DNA from: Oscillospiraceae bacterium
GTDB taxonomy: Bacteria; Bacillota; Clostridia; Oscillospirales; Oscillospiraceae
Direction of reading: 5' to 3'
DNA length: 32,381 nucleotides
Assembly: GCA_017408915.1 (NCBI GenBank)
Contig: JAFQTS010000079.1
Span: 1 to 32,381, forward strand
Below the pieces are notes generated by a model. The model was not told where the DNA came from and made no database searches. It worked only from the letters and a program-made list of their open reading frames with translations. This document shows, piece after piece, positions 6,291 to 14,509 of this stretch. Made by a program: the position numbers and the translations under genes. Within the stretch, counting starts at the first letter, position 1. Each line of letters starts with the position of its first letter.

Positions 6291-8810
6291 TTAGTCACCT
6301 CGCTTAATCACACGGATGGGGATGTCGATGGTGGGCACATCGCCATAGGCTTTCAAGGTGATGTTGCCCGCAGCCTGCCCGCCGTCTTGGATGTTCGCCG
6401 CCTGCAGCGCCTCCAGCTGCTCTGCCGTGATATCCACCGCAGGCAAAATCTCTTGGTTGCTGGTGGTCGTTACGCCGTCCACCGTGAGGATGTATGCGCC
6501 GTTGCTCCATCCGTTAGCTGCAAGAGTAGCGGTGATGATGCTTGCCTTTTCCGCCGCCCCAATATCCGCAGGGCTCAGCGCATCGCTGCCGCCCGTCATG
6601 TGGCTTGCCTTATGGGCAGAGGGAGGCATGGTCGCAGGAAGCTGACCCGTGGGCACTTTGCCATCGTCGCCGAGGCTTGCCACGCCGCCTGCTGCGCCCT
6701 TCTGCGAGGCGGGAAGCATGGCGTCCCACTTCTGTCGCTCTGCCGCCGTAATGTGCTTGGTGGTGTCGCTGATGTGGTCGGGTACAGCCGCCAGTGCGTT
6801 ATTCAAGCCCGTCTCCGTGCCCGTGTAGCCGCCGTCCACTGCTGCTTGGAACGCACTCTTTCCGTCTGCACCCGCGGGGCCGGTTGCGCCCTGCGGGCCT
6901 TCGGGGCCGATTTCGCCTTGGGGGCCAACAGGGCCTTGGATGCCCTGCGGGCCTTCGGGGCCCGTTGCACCCGTTTCACCCTTGGGGCCCTGCGGGCCAG
7001 TTTCACCGGTGTCGCCCTTGGGGCCTGTTGCGCCCGTGTCGCCCTTGGGGATAACGAAGTCAAATACAGCTGCGTTTTCCGTGCCGCTGTTGGTCACTTC
7101 CGCCGCGCTGCCCGCCGCGCCCGTGGTCACCTTGCCTACAGATACGGTAGCCGCCTCACCCTGTACGCCCTGCGGGCCTGTGTTTCCCTGTACGCCCTGT
7201 TCGCCTTTCGGGCCCGTTTCACCCTGCGGGCCCTGCGGGCCTGTCTCGCCCTGCAAACCCTGCACGCCCTGCGGGCCCACGGGGCCTGTGTCGCCTGTAT
7301 CGCCTTTGGGGCCCTGCGGGCCTTGGGCACCGGTATCACCCTTGTCGCCCTTTGGGATCACAAAGTTCAGCTTTGCCGCGCTGGGCGTGCCGCTGTTGGT
7401 CACCTGTGCCGCGCTGCCTGCTTCACCCGTAGTCACCGTGCCGATTTCCACAGTACCTGCGGGGCCCTGTACGCCCTGTGCGCCCTGCGGGCCCTGCGGG
7501 CCTGTTGCGCCCTGCAGCTTGCCAACGCTGACCCAGTCGTTCTCGTTCTCCGACCACACGTAGCACTCGCCGTTTTCCTCCACCATGTACATCAGCGTGT
7601 TGCCGTTGGGGATGGCGTTACGCAGTGCCGCCAGCGTGGGGTACACATCCTCAACGTAGAGGCTGCGTCCGTCTTTACCGTCTGCGCCTGCCACGCCCTG
7701 CGGGCCCATCGGGCCCTGTGCGCCCACTGGGCCTGTTGCGCCTGTGGGGCCTGCGGGGCCCTGTTCACCTCTGTCACCCTTTGCACCCGTTGCGCCCGTG
7801 TCGCCCTTGTCGCCTTTCGGGCCTGCGGGGCCTGTCTCGCCTTGCGGGCCTTGTACGCCCTGCAAACCCTGCGGGCCTTGGATGCCCTGCGGGCCTTGCT
7901 GCCCTGCGGGGCCAGTCTCACCCTGCGGGCCTTGGTCGCCCGCAGCACCTTTTGCGCCTGCGGGGCCTTGGGGGCCTGTTGCGCCGGCAGGGCCGCGCAG
8001 TGCTTCCAGCTGTTCCGCCGTAAAGTCTGCGTAGGTGAAGGGCTCACCCTTTTCGCCTTTTTCACCCTTAGCACCTGTTGCGCCCGTTGCGCCTGCAGGG
8101 CCGGTTGCACCGGCAGGGCCTGCTTCGCCCTGCGGGCCTTGGATGCCCTGCGGGCCAGCCATGCCTTGAATACCCTGCGGGCCTCGCACGCCCTGCGTAC
8201 CAGCAGGTCCCTGTACGCCCTGCGGGCCCTGCGGGCCGCGCACCGATACGCTGGGAGGCGTGATAGCCGTGTCCATGATAGTAAAGCTCATGACGCCCGT
8301 ATCGGGGTCGATGCTGGGCACAACAGACGGGCCAACGGGGCCAATGGGGCCAACGGGGCCCGTCGCGCCTGTCTCGCCCTTTTCGCCGGTGTCACCCTTA
8401 TCGCCCTTCATGCCCGTTACGATGGTGTTCACGCCGTCATCCGTCACAGTGCCGTTGGCAAACTTCATGCGGCTGCGCTGGGGCATAATGTTGTTGTTGG
8501 CATCGAGAATGAGGTGGCCCGAAGATCCGGTAGCCTCATAATTGTTGCCGTCCGTACTCACTTCCAGCACATTGTCCCCATTGAGGCGAATGTACTGGAT
8601 GCTGTCATCGCCACGTTTGAGGATGACTTCCACGCCGCTCGATACCAGCTCATCCACCAAATCGTTGAACTTTTCCGCCACCGCCTCGCGGATCAAGCGG
8701 TCAAAGAGTTTCTTGGTTTCCTTCGGATCTCCCGTCACCACATCCGGCGCCGCCGATACACCTTTGGTCTCAATGTCGTTCTGCGTGATTTTGTAGTTGT
8801 CAAGACTCAA
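6291..8810 (-). CDS. Collagen-like tail fibre protein
   Basis: The 839-aa protein has an N-terminal head of about 130 residues ([20 protein letters not shown], then helical [23 protein letters not shown]), probably the virion attachment part. Long Gly-X-Y blocks ([26 protein letters not shown]) run from about 140 to 680. They are broken by two near-identical inserts ([19 protein letters not shown]...[14 protein letters not shown] and [19 protein letters not shown]...[14 protein letters not shown]) and by a [21 protein letters not shown] module. The C-terminus carries a globular domain with [17 protein letters not shown], common in phage fibres. It should form a trimeric shaft. The G-X-Y coding makes the DNA highly repetitive and open in other frames. 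Confidence 0.92.
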   Translation of the reverse strand: MSLDNYKITQNDIETKGVSAAPDVVTGDPKETKKLFDRLIREAVAEKFNDLVDELVSSGVEVILKRGDDSIQYIRLNGDNVLEVSTDGNNYEATGSSGHLILDANNNIMPQRSRMKFANGTVTDDGVNTIVTGMKGDKGDTGEKGETGATGPVGPIGPVGPSVVPSIDPDTGVMSFTIMDTAITPPSVSVRGPQGPQGVQGPAGTQGVRGPQGIQGMAGPQGIQGPQGEAGPAGATGPAGATGATGAKGEKGEKGEPFTYADFTAEQLEALRGPAGATGPQGPAGAKGAAGDQGPQGETGPAGQQGPQGIQGPQGLQGVQGPQGETGPAGPKGDKGDTGATGAKGDRGEQGPAGPTGATGPVGAQGPMGPQGVAGADGKDGRSLYVEDVYPTLAALRNAIPNGNTLMYMVEENGECYVWSENENDWVSVGKLQGATGPQGPQGAQGVQGPAGTVEIGTVTTGEAGSAAQVTNSGTPSAAKLNFVIPKGDKGDTGAQGPQGPKGDTGDTGPVGPQGVQGLQGETGPQGPQGETGPKGEQGVQGNTGPQGVQGEAATVSVGKVTTGAAGSAAEVTNSGTENAAVFDFVIPKGDTGATGPKGDTGETGPQGPKGETGATGPEGPQGIQGPVGPQGEIGPEGPQGATGPAGADGKSAFQAAVDGGYTGTETGLNNALAAVPDHISDTTKHITAAERQKWDAMLPASQKGAAGGVASLGDDGKVPTGQLPATMPPSAHKASHMTGGSDALSPADIGAAEKASIITATLAANGWSNGAYILTVDGVTTTSNQEILPAVDITAEQLEALQAANIQDGGQAAGNITLKAYGDVPTIDIPIRVIKRGD

Positions 8811-8823
8811 TGTGATCGCCTCC

Positions 8824-10692
8824 TTATCGTTTGTATTTTCCGCCGTTCTCCCGCCACATTACCGCGAAGGCGTACAGGCCGAAGGGCTCGTTCATCTCTG
8901 CGTTCTGCAACCGGAAGCGGACTTTGTCCACTTTCTTGATCTTGATCTTGCTGTAGAGTGTGCGGGGCGTCCGGTCGTTGGAGAAGCTCAGCTTGGCAAA
9001 GTCGATGTACGACCAATCGAAGTATCGTGCTTTCGCCTCGGCGTCGTATACATCGTCCCACGCACCTCGGCGCTGGGCGAAGATCTTCACGCCCGTTTGG
9101 ATCGCCGCCGCGAGGCGCACCGCCAATCCTGTGAAGGTCTTGGAGTTATAAAACGCCTGCCCGTCGAAGTCCGCCGTCTCCCAATAGGCATCGATGGCCG
9201 CCCCGTCGTCGTTGTAGCTGGCAGGGGACTCCGCGTCCTCATAAAAGGCCCGCAGCTGCCCTTCCGCCGTGGCGAAGTACAGCACGTTGTCCTCCACCCA
9301 CAGTGCCGTCGCCGCGATGTCGGGGAAGTAGTAACACTCGTATTGATAGGAGCTGTAGGGACTGTTCTTTTCATACGCCTTCTGCTGCATGTCGAGGAGG
9401 TACAGTGTCCCATCCAGCGCCAGCACGTAGAAGTCGCGGAACACCGTCGCGTGTGCCTCCGTCAGTCCCTCGGCCTCCGTGATGGCGCTCTTGATGTAGT
9501 AGCTCCGCTCCTGCGAGTATTTCTCGCCTGTCAGCTCCTCCGCCGTAATGGCGTATACGCCCCGCTCCGTCAGGAACAGCGGTTCTTTGTCCGTCCGGGC
9601 AAAGCTGTCGGTAGACACCGCGTCCTGTCCAATGAGGGTGTTGCTGATCCGAAAGAGAGCCTCGCCGTCCTCGTCCAGCGATCCCGTCCGCACCACCACG
9701 TTGCGCCCGTCTGTAGATCCTTTCAAGAAGGCCGCCAGCGCGTTATTCAGCACCGCATAGCCCACGATCTCCGCCCCGTCGCGGCTCAGCTTCGTGTATC
9801 CTGTATCGGGGAAAAACGCGGGATCTTCAAAGCCGGAGTAGTAGTCCATGCCGGGCTTATCGGGGTTGCCCGTGAGGAACACTCTGTCCGGTGCGCCGCC
9901 CACGCCGAACACCGCCGCCAGCGTGCACCCGTTGATGGTCTCGGCGTAGCCTTCCCGCGTCTTTGCCGCCGTGATTTTCACATTATCCATGCCCGTCACG
10001 GGGCTCTGCCCCGGTGCCGTGGCAAAGGTCACTGTTCCTTCGGCGCGATCCACAGTGAAGTCTGTGCCTTCGGTCTTGGTGACCCATTCGCCGTCGCTGT
10101 TCAGCACCTCCGCCGTCACCTCGTCCTCGTCCAGCTCTTGTGCCGTCAGCTGATAGACCGTGTCCTCCGCCGTGCCGAGGAAGGTCTCTGTCCACTTCCT
10201 GCCCAGCAGGTTCAGCGCCTCATAAGTGGTGCCGCCTCCCGTGGGCTCACGGGAGATGATCACCGTGGGGACATAGGCGCTCTCGCTCACGCTTGCCAGC
10301 GTTTCCCCGTCATACACTTGGTAGTTTTCTCCATCCAAGAGATAGAGCTTCTCGTCGAAGATGAAGCTGCGGCTTCGTGCCGCCGCCATCTCTCCCAATG
10401 CCTCAAAGCCTTCGCCCCCGTCCCAGCGGTACAGCTGCTCACCTGCGTGTACCAGCGTTTCCTCGCCGAGACGGTGCACGGCCCATACCTTCGCTCCCTC
10501 CGGCGCCGTGCCGAGTGTGTGGTATCCCGTCCTTTTGCGTACCTTGCCCACCTGATCGCGGATCATGTTGGGCGCAGCAGGGGAGCGGGACTTATCCACA
10601 TTGGAGGGGCTGTTGTTAAGATCCACGCCCCGGAAGTATTCCACCTTGGCGCTGTATTCCTTTGCCTGCGTCGGCACTGCAAACTGTGCCAT
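8824..10692 (-). CDS. Tail hub/nozzle protein (podoviral tubular B or gp10-like, beta-propeller)
   Basis: The 622-aa protein begins with sequence typical of short-tail hub proteins ([44 protein letters not shown]). Repeated beta-rich units follow, such as [44 protein letters not shown] and [20 protein letters not shown], which resemble propeller blades. The C-terminal part has a mixed fold ([21 protein letters not shown]). In T7 and P22 relatives this protein caps the tail tube or plugs the DNA channel. It sits between the connector gene (3-base gap) and the fibre, which fits. Calling it a nozzle rather than a stabilisation protein is inference. Confidence 0.72.
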   Translation of the reverse strand: MAQFAVPTQAKEYSAKVEYFRGVDLNNSPSNVDKSRSPAAPNMIRDQVGKVRKRTGYHTLGTAPEGAKVWAVHRLGEETLVHAGEQLYRWDGGEGFEALGEMAAARSRSFIFDEKLYLLDGENYQVYDGETLASVSESAYVPTVIISREPTGGGTTYEALNLLGRKWTETFLGTAEDTVYQLTAQELDEDEVTAEVLNSDGEWVTKTEGTDFTVDRAEGTVTFATAPGQSPVTGMDNVKITAAKTREGYAETINGCTLAAVFGVGGAPDRVFLTGNPDKPGMDYYSGFEDPAFFPDTGYTKLSRDGAEIVGYAVLNNALAAFLKGSTDGRNVVVRTGSLDEDGEALFRISNTLIGQDAVSTDSFARTDKEPLFLTERGVYAITAEELTGEKYSQERSYYIKSAITEAEGLTEAHATVFRDFYVLALDGTLYLLDMQQKAYEKNSPYSSYQYECYYFPDIAATALWVEDNVLYFATAEGQLRAFYEDAESPASYNDDGAAIDAYWETADFDGQAFYNSKTFTGLAVRLAAAIQTGVKIFAQRRGAWDDVYDAEAKARYFDWSYIDFAKLSFSNDRTPRTLYSKIKIKKVDKVRFRLQNAEMNEPFGLYAFAVMWRENGGKYKR

Positions 10693-10695
10693 GGT

Positions 10696-11349
10696 TTACC
10701 ACCACCCCGTCGTATTCCGACGCATGGCCACCGCGTAGCCACCGCCGCCGCTCTCCGTCCATGCCGCGCGGATCTTCTGCAGCCCGTCTTCATACTCGTT
10801 CCGCAGCACCGTGGCAAGGGCGAGGTCATCGTCTTTATAGATCTCCGCCGCCATGTAGATGGGCACCAAGGAGGCGCACTCCTCGTGTACGTCCAGCACC
10901 GTCTCGTCCGCCGTGTCGCGGCTCACCGGCGTGGGATACGCCTTGTAGATCACCGTGTACACACCTGCCACGTCACCCGGCAGCACCAGCACGTCGTCGC
11001 CCACCACGCGGTAGTCCTCTGCGTCGCCGTAGATTCCGTTGCTGTCCAGCATCAGCTGATGCAGTGCGCGAAAATCGGGGAGGTATTCCTTCAGCCGTAC
11101 CTGCACCGTGCCATCGGCAACACCCGGCCACCAGCCGATGGCGTCGCCCTCGTCTGCATCCACACCCACGGCGATCTTCGCCTCTTTCAGGAGCGGTCTG
11201 CCCACCAGCGACAGCTGCATCATGGCCTCGTTGGCCTTGCCGGGCATGGCGTTCAAATATTCCTCTGTGCTGTCATCCTGCAAAATGGTCACGCCCTCGT
11301 TGGCGTACATGGTCTGCAGGCAGATCAGCTTCGCTTCGCCCCATTTCAT
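10696..11349 (-). CDS. Head-tail connector / tail tubular A-like protein
   Basis: The start is set at ATG 11349 (MKWGEAKLICLQTMYANEG), with AGGAGG eight bases upstream. The frame can be extended to a TTG at 11370 but that lies in the ribosome-binding region. The 217-aa product has an N-terminal helical part (STEEYLNAMPGKANEAMMQLSLVGRPLL), a beta-sandwich middle (VQVRLKEYLPDFRALHQL, YRVVGDDVLVLPGDVAGVYTVIYKAYP) and a C-terminal helix that includes ECASLVPIYMAAEIYKDDDLALATVLRNEYE. The C-terminal pattern is typical of gp4/gp11-like adaptors that bind below the portal. Position between the capsid and hub genes supports this. Confidence 0.7.
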   Translation of the reverse strand: MKWGEAKLICLQTMYANEGVTILQDDSTEEYLNAMPGKANEAMMQLSLVGRPLLKEAKIAVGVDADEGDAIGWWPGVADGTVQVRLKEYLPDFRALHQLMLDSNGIYGDAEDYRVVGDDVLVLPGDVAGVYTVIYKAYPTPVSRDTADETVLDVHEECASLVPIYMAAEIYKDDDLALATVLRNEYEDGLQKIRAAWTESGGGGYAVAMRRNTTGWW

Positions 11350-11368
11350 TGCTCTTTCCTCCTTTGGC

Positions 11369-11403
11369 AAAATAGAGCCCGCAGGCGCGGGCTCTATTTT
11401 TTT
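11369..11403. terminator. Strong symmetric hairpin between capsid and connector genes
   Basis: A perfect 14-bp stem (AAAATAGAGCCCGC / GCGGGCTCTATTTT) encloses a 4-base loop. On the plus strand it is followed by three more Ts (seven in total). On the minus strand the stem itself ends in four Us, and the connector's AGGAGG comes five bases later. For the minus-strand late operon it probably acts as a leaky terminator that lowers expression after the major capsid gene. On the plus strand it could stop antisense transcription. Confidence 0.7.
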
Positions 11404-11443
11404 CGTATAACCTAACCGAATCGTTACAGCCTAACCTTTGCCC

Positions 11444-12457
11444 TTACAGAGCAGTGCCGCCGGCCACGCCGCCGGCCGCCGCGAAGCGCCAATCCACGAA
11501 ACCACCGGTGAAGCGGGCATAGCCCTTCCACTTGTTGTTGTCGTTGTTGTCGTCGATCTCGGAGCTCAGCTCCAGCTTCACGCGATCCTGCCAAATGGCG
11601 CCGTCGTTCTCCTGAATGAACTTGCTGTCCAGCAGGATCCAAGGTGCGGTCGCCACGCCCAGCTGCTGCAGGGCCATGGTGAGATAGGGATCCACGATCA
11701 CGTTCCAGCGGCCGAACTGGAAGTTGAATCCGTTGTCGCCGCTGTCGGGATCCTTGTCAGCGCCCACCACCGTAAAGACCTTGCGCTTCAGCGCGGCGTC
11801 GTTGGGGATGAGGATGGTGTCGGGCGCGATGGCCAGCAGCTCGCCGTTGTCGCCCTTGGTGTTCTGCATCATGGTCTCCACAGCGTCGAGATTGGCTGCG
11901 GTGAACTCACCTGCGAAGGCGTTGGACTGAGTGTTGCCCTTCACCTTGGCGACGTGATTGGTTGCGAACAGCTTCTTGCCGTCGGCAGAGGCGGTGGAGA
12001 ACTTCTTGCCGCCAATCTGCACCTCGGTACCCAGCAGGCCGCCGGCGTACAGGCTGCGGCCGAACATCTCGCGGGTGCGGTAGTAGGAGGTCATCAGCTT
12101 GTTGGCGCGCTGCTTCATCTTGCCCAGCTGGGCGTCGTCCACCAGCTCACGGGTGATGGCGAAGCTCTGCTTCCACGTCTCGTTCACGAGGGTCTTCTGA
12201 AAGCTCTCCTCGAAGCCGGTCAGAGGATAGCTGCCGCCCTCACCCACGGGGACGAAGTTTTCCATAGCGGTCTCGCCGCCGTACTGCTCAGCCCAGTGAC
12301 GGCTGTTCTCCATGCGGAACAGCTTGGGCAGCAGGCTCTCCTGCTCAAAAGCCTCGGCGCGCTTCATCACATAGCTGCGGATGGGCGCCTGATAATTGCC
12401 GTAGATGGAGTCCACCACACGGCTGGAAATCGAAATAACGATAGAACCGGTATTCAT
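11444..12457 (-). CDS. Major capsid protein
   Basis: The 337-aa protein starts MNTGSIVISISSRVVDSIYGNYQ. HK97-fold features include an N-terminal helical arm, a central segment (VGEGGSYPLTGFEESFQKTLVNETWKQSFAITRELVDD) resembling the E-loop/P-domain region of gpT-like capsid proteins, and a C-terminal beta part (WNVIVDPYLTMALQQLG, WILLDSKFIQENDGAIWQDRVKLELSSEIDDNN). It follows the scaffold and decoration genes, the usual order, and a strong hairpin follows it. The Gly/Ala-rich tail is probably flexible. Confidence 0.85.
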   Translation of the reverse strand: MNTGSIVISISSRVVDSIYGNYQAPIRSYVMKRAEAFEQESLLPKLFRMENSRHWAEQYGGETAMENFVPVGEGGSYPLTGFEESFQKTLVNETWKQSFAITRELVDDAQLGKMKQRANKLMTSYYRTREMFGRSLYAGGLLGTEVQIGGKKFSTASADGKKLFATNHVAKVKGNTQSNAFAGEFTAANLDAVETMMQNTKGDNGELLAIAPDTILIPNDAALKRKVFTVVGADKDPDSGDNGFNFQFGRWNVIVDPYLTMALQQLGVATAPWILLDSKFIQENDGAIWQDRVKLELSSEIDDNNDNNKWKGYARFTGGFVDWRFAAAGGVAGGTAL

Positions 12458-12481
12458 CTTGTCTTCACTCCTTTCTTGATC

Positions 12482-12871
12482 TTAGAAGCGCACGTGCACA
12501 ACGCTGCCCACCGTCTGACCCTCGATGGCCACGATCTCGGCCACGCCGGAGGTGGTGGTAGCGGTCACCTGCATGCCGTCGGTGGCAATGGTCACCTTGG
12601 TGCCAGGAACCAGCGTCACGCCCTCGCCGGGTGCTGCGCTGAGGGTGGTGCCAAAGACCATGTACTTCTGCACGCGCACACAGGGCACGTTGCCGTCCTT
12701 GGCAGGGCCTGCGCACACCAGCGCAGGTGCGGTGGTGCCGCTGCACTTGGTCACGGCGCCGGATGCGATCTTCAGTGCCTCGCCCACGGCATACGCCTCG
12801 TTGGCCGTGGCGGGCATATACTCGATGGGAGGGGTAATACCCGTGTCCATCTGATAGAGCTTAAAAGCCAT
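12482..12871 (-). CDS. Capsid decoration-like protein
   Basis: The 129-aa beta-rich protein starts MAFKLYQMDTGITPPIEYMPA and contains EAYAVGEALKIASGAVTKCSGTT, then VRVQKYMVFGTTLSAAPGEGV and IATDGMQVTATTTSGVAEIVAIEGQTVGSVVHVRF. Such proteins (a short N-terminal arm plus a small beta-barrel) commonly lie between scaffold and major capsid and cement the shell. No catalytic motif is visible. The assignment is by size, predicted fold and location. Confidence 0.68.
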   Translation of the reverse strand: MAFKLYQMDTGITPPIEYMPATANEAYAVGEALKIASGAVTKCSGTTAPALVCAGPAKDGNVPCVRVQKYMVFGTTLSAAPGEGVTLVPGTKVTIATDGMQVTATTTSGVAEIVAIEGQTVGSVVHVRF

Positions 12872-12890
12872 ATTGTTTTCCTCTCTTTCT

Positions 12891-12909
12891 CCCGCCCTTC
12901 TTCGGCGGG
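12891..12909 (-). other. Short GC hairpin between scaffold and decoration genes
   Basis: CCCGCC-n7-GGCGGG gives a 6-bp stem just after the scaffold stop codon. It has no U-run, so it is more likely an mRNA-stability or processing element than a full terminator. Confidence 0.35.
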
Positions 12910-12916
12910 TATCTCG

Positions 12917-13900
12917 TTACTTGCGAATGCATTTCAAATATGCCGCGTATTCTTTTGCGATCTCTGCGTCTGTCATGCCCGGCGTGACCTCACGGTAGCT
13001 CCGCGCCACGTCGGCGGGGACGATCACAGGTTCTGCGCCACTGGCTGCCGGCGCGGGGGAGAGGTGCTGTTTGCTTGCTCCCGCCGCAACGCCCTTTTGG
13101 TAGGCCGCCGCGGCGCGCCGTTTGTCAATGGCCTCACGGTTTGCGAGGTAGAAGGATTCCTCGAAGCTGTTGCCCTTCTGCAGCAGGTCGTTGAACTTGC
13201 CCACCGTGGGCATGGCGAGGATGTCGTCAAAGGACTGGATGGATGGGTCATAGAGTGCTGCGATGCTCTTGGCCGCCGCCTCCTTGGCTTCCTCCATTCT
13301 GCGGTTATATTCCGCCGCCTGCGCCTCATACCGCTGGGCCTGCTCTGCCCGCATCTGCTGCTTCATGGGGGCCACTTCCTGCTGCACCATCTGCTGGATG
13401 AGCGAGGGGTCGATGCCCGCCTTCTGCAGGGCGTTGTTGGTGCTCTGCTGGGCCTTCATGGCCTCATAGGCTTCATATTCCGCCTGTGTGGTGATGGGCT
13501 TTCCCGTAAAGGGGTTGATCTGCCCGCCCAGCAGCTTTGCGTAGGCGGCATCCACCGCCTGCTGCGTCTTGTTCTGCCACTCCTGCTGCTCCCGCGCTCT
13601 GCGCAGTGCCGCCTGTCTGTGGCGTTCCTCGGCGCTCTGTACCGGATTCTCCGTACCTGCACCCTCTTCTGCGGGGGCAGGCTCGGCAGGCTCTGCACCG
13701 CCTTCTGCGCCTTCTGCGCCTTCTGCTCCGCCTTCATCCATGGGTGTGCCCTCTGCGTTTTCCACAGGGGCAGCCTCTTCCGTGGTGGTCGTGGTAATAG
13801 GCTCTCCGCCGCCCGCCGGCTCTCCGGTGGTGGCGGTGGCGGTGTCCTCTTCATATTCGCCAAAAACGGCGACGTATTCCTCGTGAGTGGGATATTCCAT
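12917..13900 (-). CDS. Head scaffolding protein
   Basis: The 327-aa protein is acidic and low-complexity at the N-terminus (about 15-90, Glu/Ala/Thr/Gly with EGAEGAEGG). A long helical middle follows (EERHRQAALRRAREQQEWQNKT; MKQQMRAEQAQRYEAQAAEYNRR), with a C-terminus that includes PADVARSYREVTPGMTDAEIAKEYAAYLK. This is the usual scaffold design, and the gene lies between portal and capsid. Residues 129-140 carry NPFTGKPITTQA followed by a Y..Y helix. The same motif occurs in the membrane protein at 29509-29982 (see findings). The gene is Gln/Glu-rich, and open frames on the other strand are shadows. Confidence 0.85.
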   Translation of the reverse strand: MEYPTHEEYVAVFGEYEEDTATATTGEPAGGGEPITTTTTEEAAPVENAEGTPMDEGGAEGAEGAEGGAEPAEPAPAEEGAGTENPVQSAEERHRQAALRRAREQQEWQNKTQQAVDAAYAKLLGGQINPFTGKPITTQAEYEAYEAMKAQQSTNNALQKAGIDPSLIQQMVQQEVAPMKQQMRAEQAQRYEAQAAEYNRRMEEAKEAAAKSIAALYDPSIQSFDDILAMPTVGKFNDLLQKGNSFEESFYLANREAIDKRRAAAAYQKGVAAGASKQHLSPAPAASGAEPVIVPADVARSYREVTPGMTDAEIAKEYAAYLKCIRK

Positions 13901-13998
13901 AGTGATCGTTCCTTTCTTCGATTTTTACCCTGTTCGATGGGAGGTGTTTGTTTCCCGATTTTTCCCCTGTTCGGCTGGGTGTGGTTGTCTAAGAGCCC
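13901..13998 (-). other. Leader of the scaffold gene with near-duplicate segments
   Basis: Two copies of an 18-base unit differing at one position lie at 13919-13936 and 13956-13973 (plus-strand CGATTTTTMCCCTGTTCG). The second continues with CTGGGTGTGGTTGTC. A diverged version of that longer block occurs at 14177-14210, upstream of the 47-aa gene. No gene is seen here. The repeats may be mRNA processing or translation-control elements for head genes. Confidence 0.45.
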
Positions 13999-14142
13999 TT
14001 ACTTGCTCTTCTTTGTGCGCAGATCCTCGCCGCGCTTGATCTGACTGCCCTTGTTGGTGTTGCCGCCACTGAAGGGAGCCTTCACGTTCTGCGTGCCGCC
14101 GGACTTGATCTTGCCGGCGTAGCCGCCGCCCTGCTTCTTCAT
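13999..14142 (-). CDS. Small basic head-module protein, 47 aa
   Basis: The product starts MKKQGGGYAGKIKSGGTQN and ends in KRGEDLRTKKSK. AAAGGAGGATGAGGCT gives a strong ribosome-binding site eight bases before the ATG. The peptide is rich in Lys, Gly, Ser and Asn, with no hydrophobic core, so it is probably disordered. It may be a DNA- or scaffold-binding internal head protein. It lies between the 58-aa zinc-ribbon gene and the scaffold. The good Shine-Dalgarno and conserved head-module position are the reasons for calling it; homology is unknown. Confidence 0.7.
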   Translation of the reverse strand: MKKQGGGYAGKIKSGGTQNVKAPFSGGNTNKGSQIKRGEDLRTKKSK

Positions 14143-14332
14143 AGCCTCATCCTCCTTTCCCGTGGTCGCTTACCGCATTTTTCCCCATTGCGGTGCTGGG
14201 CTCGGTTGTCATTTGGTGAGCCGTCGGCTCCACACAGCGGGGAAGCCGAAACTTCCCACGCCGTTGAGGAGGTCAATAGCGCCCGCAGCCCCATGGCAAA
14301 GGCTTGCGGCGCTCTGTGCGGCCGACGGCCGC
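14143..14332 (-). other. Intergenic stretch before the 47-aa head gene
   Basis: No supported gene is seen. A GCGGCCG-T-CGGCCGC-type palindrome overlaps the stop of the 58-aa gene (14319-14333). A diverged copy of the scaffold leader block lies at 14177-14210. A 51-codon frame starting MGLRALL lacks a ribosome-binding site. Confidence 0.4.
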
Positions 14333-14509
14333 TTAGCACGCTTGTGTGGTCTTCATCTCCGCCGCCGCAAAGGCGGTCTTTCTCCGCATCCGCTCGTCGA
14401 AGCGGGGGCAGCGCTTGTTGCCGCAGACGTATTCCCGCGTCACCGCGCCACCCTCTCCGCTCTTCGCACTGTAGAGGAACATCTCTAATCCGCAGGCAGG
14501 GCACTTCAT
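14333..14509 (-). CDS. Small zinc-ribbon protein coupled to the portal gene, 58 aa
   Basis: The product starts MKCPACGLEMFLYSAKSGE and continues YVCGNKRCPRFDERM. The pair CPxC ... CGNKRC gives four cysteines (CxxC-n-CxxxxC) in a ribbon-like arrangement. Its ATG overlaps the portal stop as ATGA (14509-14506), with GGGAGG nine bases upstream, so it is almost certainly translated. The C-terminus is basic and helical (RMRRKTAFAAAEMKT). The role is unknown. Its place in the head module, next to a portal that itself carries a zinc-ribbon insert, is suggestive. Confidence 0.8.
   Translation of the reverse strand: MKCPACGLEMFLYSAKSGEGGAVTREYVCGNKRCPRFDERMRRKTAFAAAEMKTTQAC

Noticed and set aside
6840-8400. 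Short tandem-like repeats resembling a CRISPR or minisatellite array
   Set aside because: The units are Gly-X-Y codons (GGNCCNCAG-type) of the collagen-like fibre, without constant repeat and unique spacer structure.
6282-14044. Very long open frames on the plus strand (6282-8939, 8797-11415, 11438-14044)
   Set aside because: They mirror the GC-rich minus-strand structural genes, have no ribosome-binding sites, and encode low-complexity Arg/Ala/Leu/Val/His-rich sequence. They are shadows.
14143-14332. A 51-aa gene starting MGLRALL between the zinc-ribbon and 47-aa genes
   Set aside because: No ribosome-binding site, and composition typical of non-coding GC-rich DNA.
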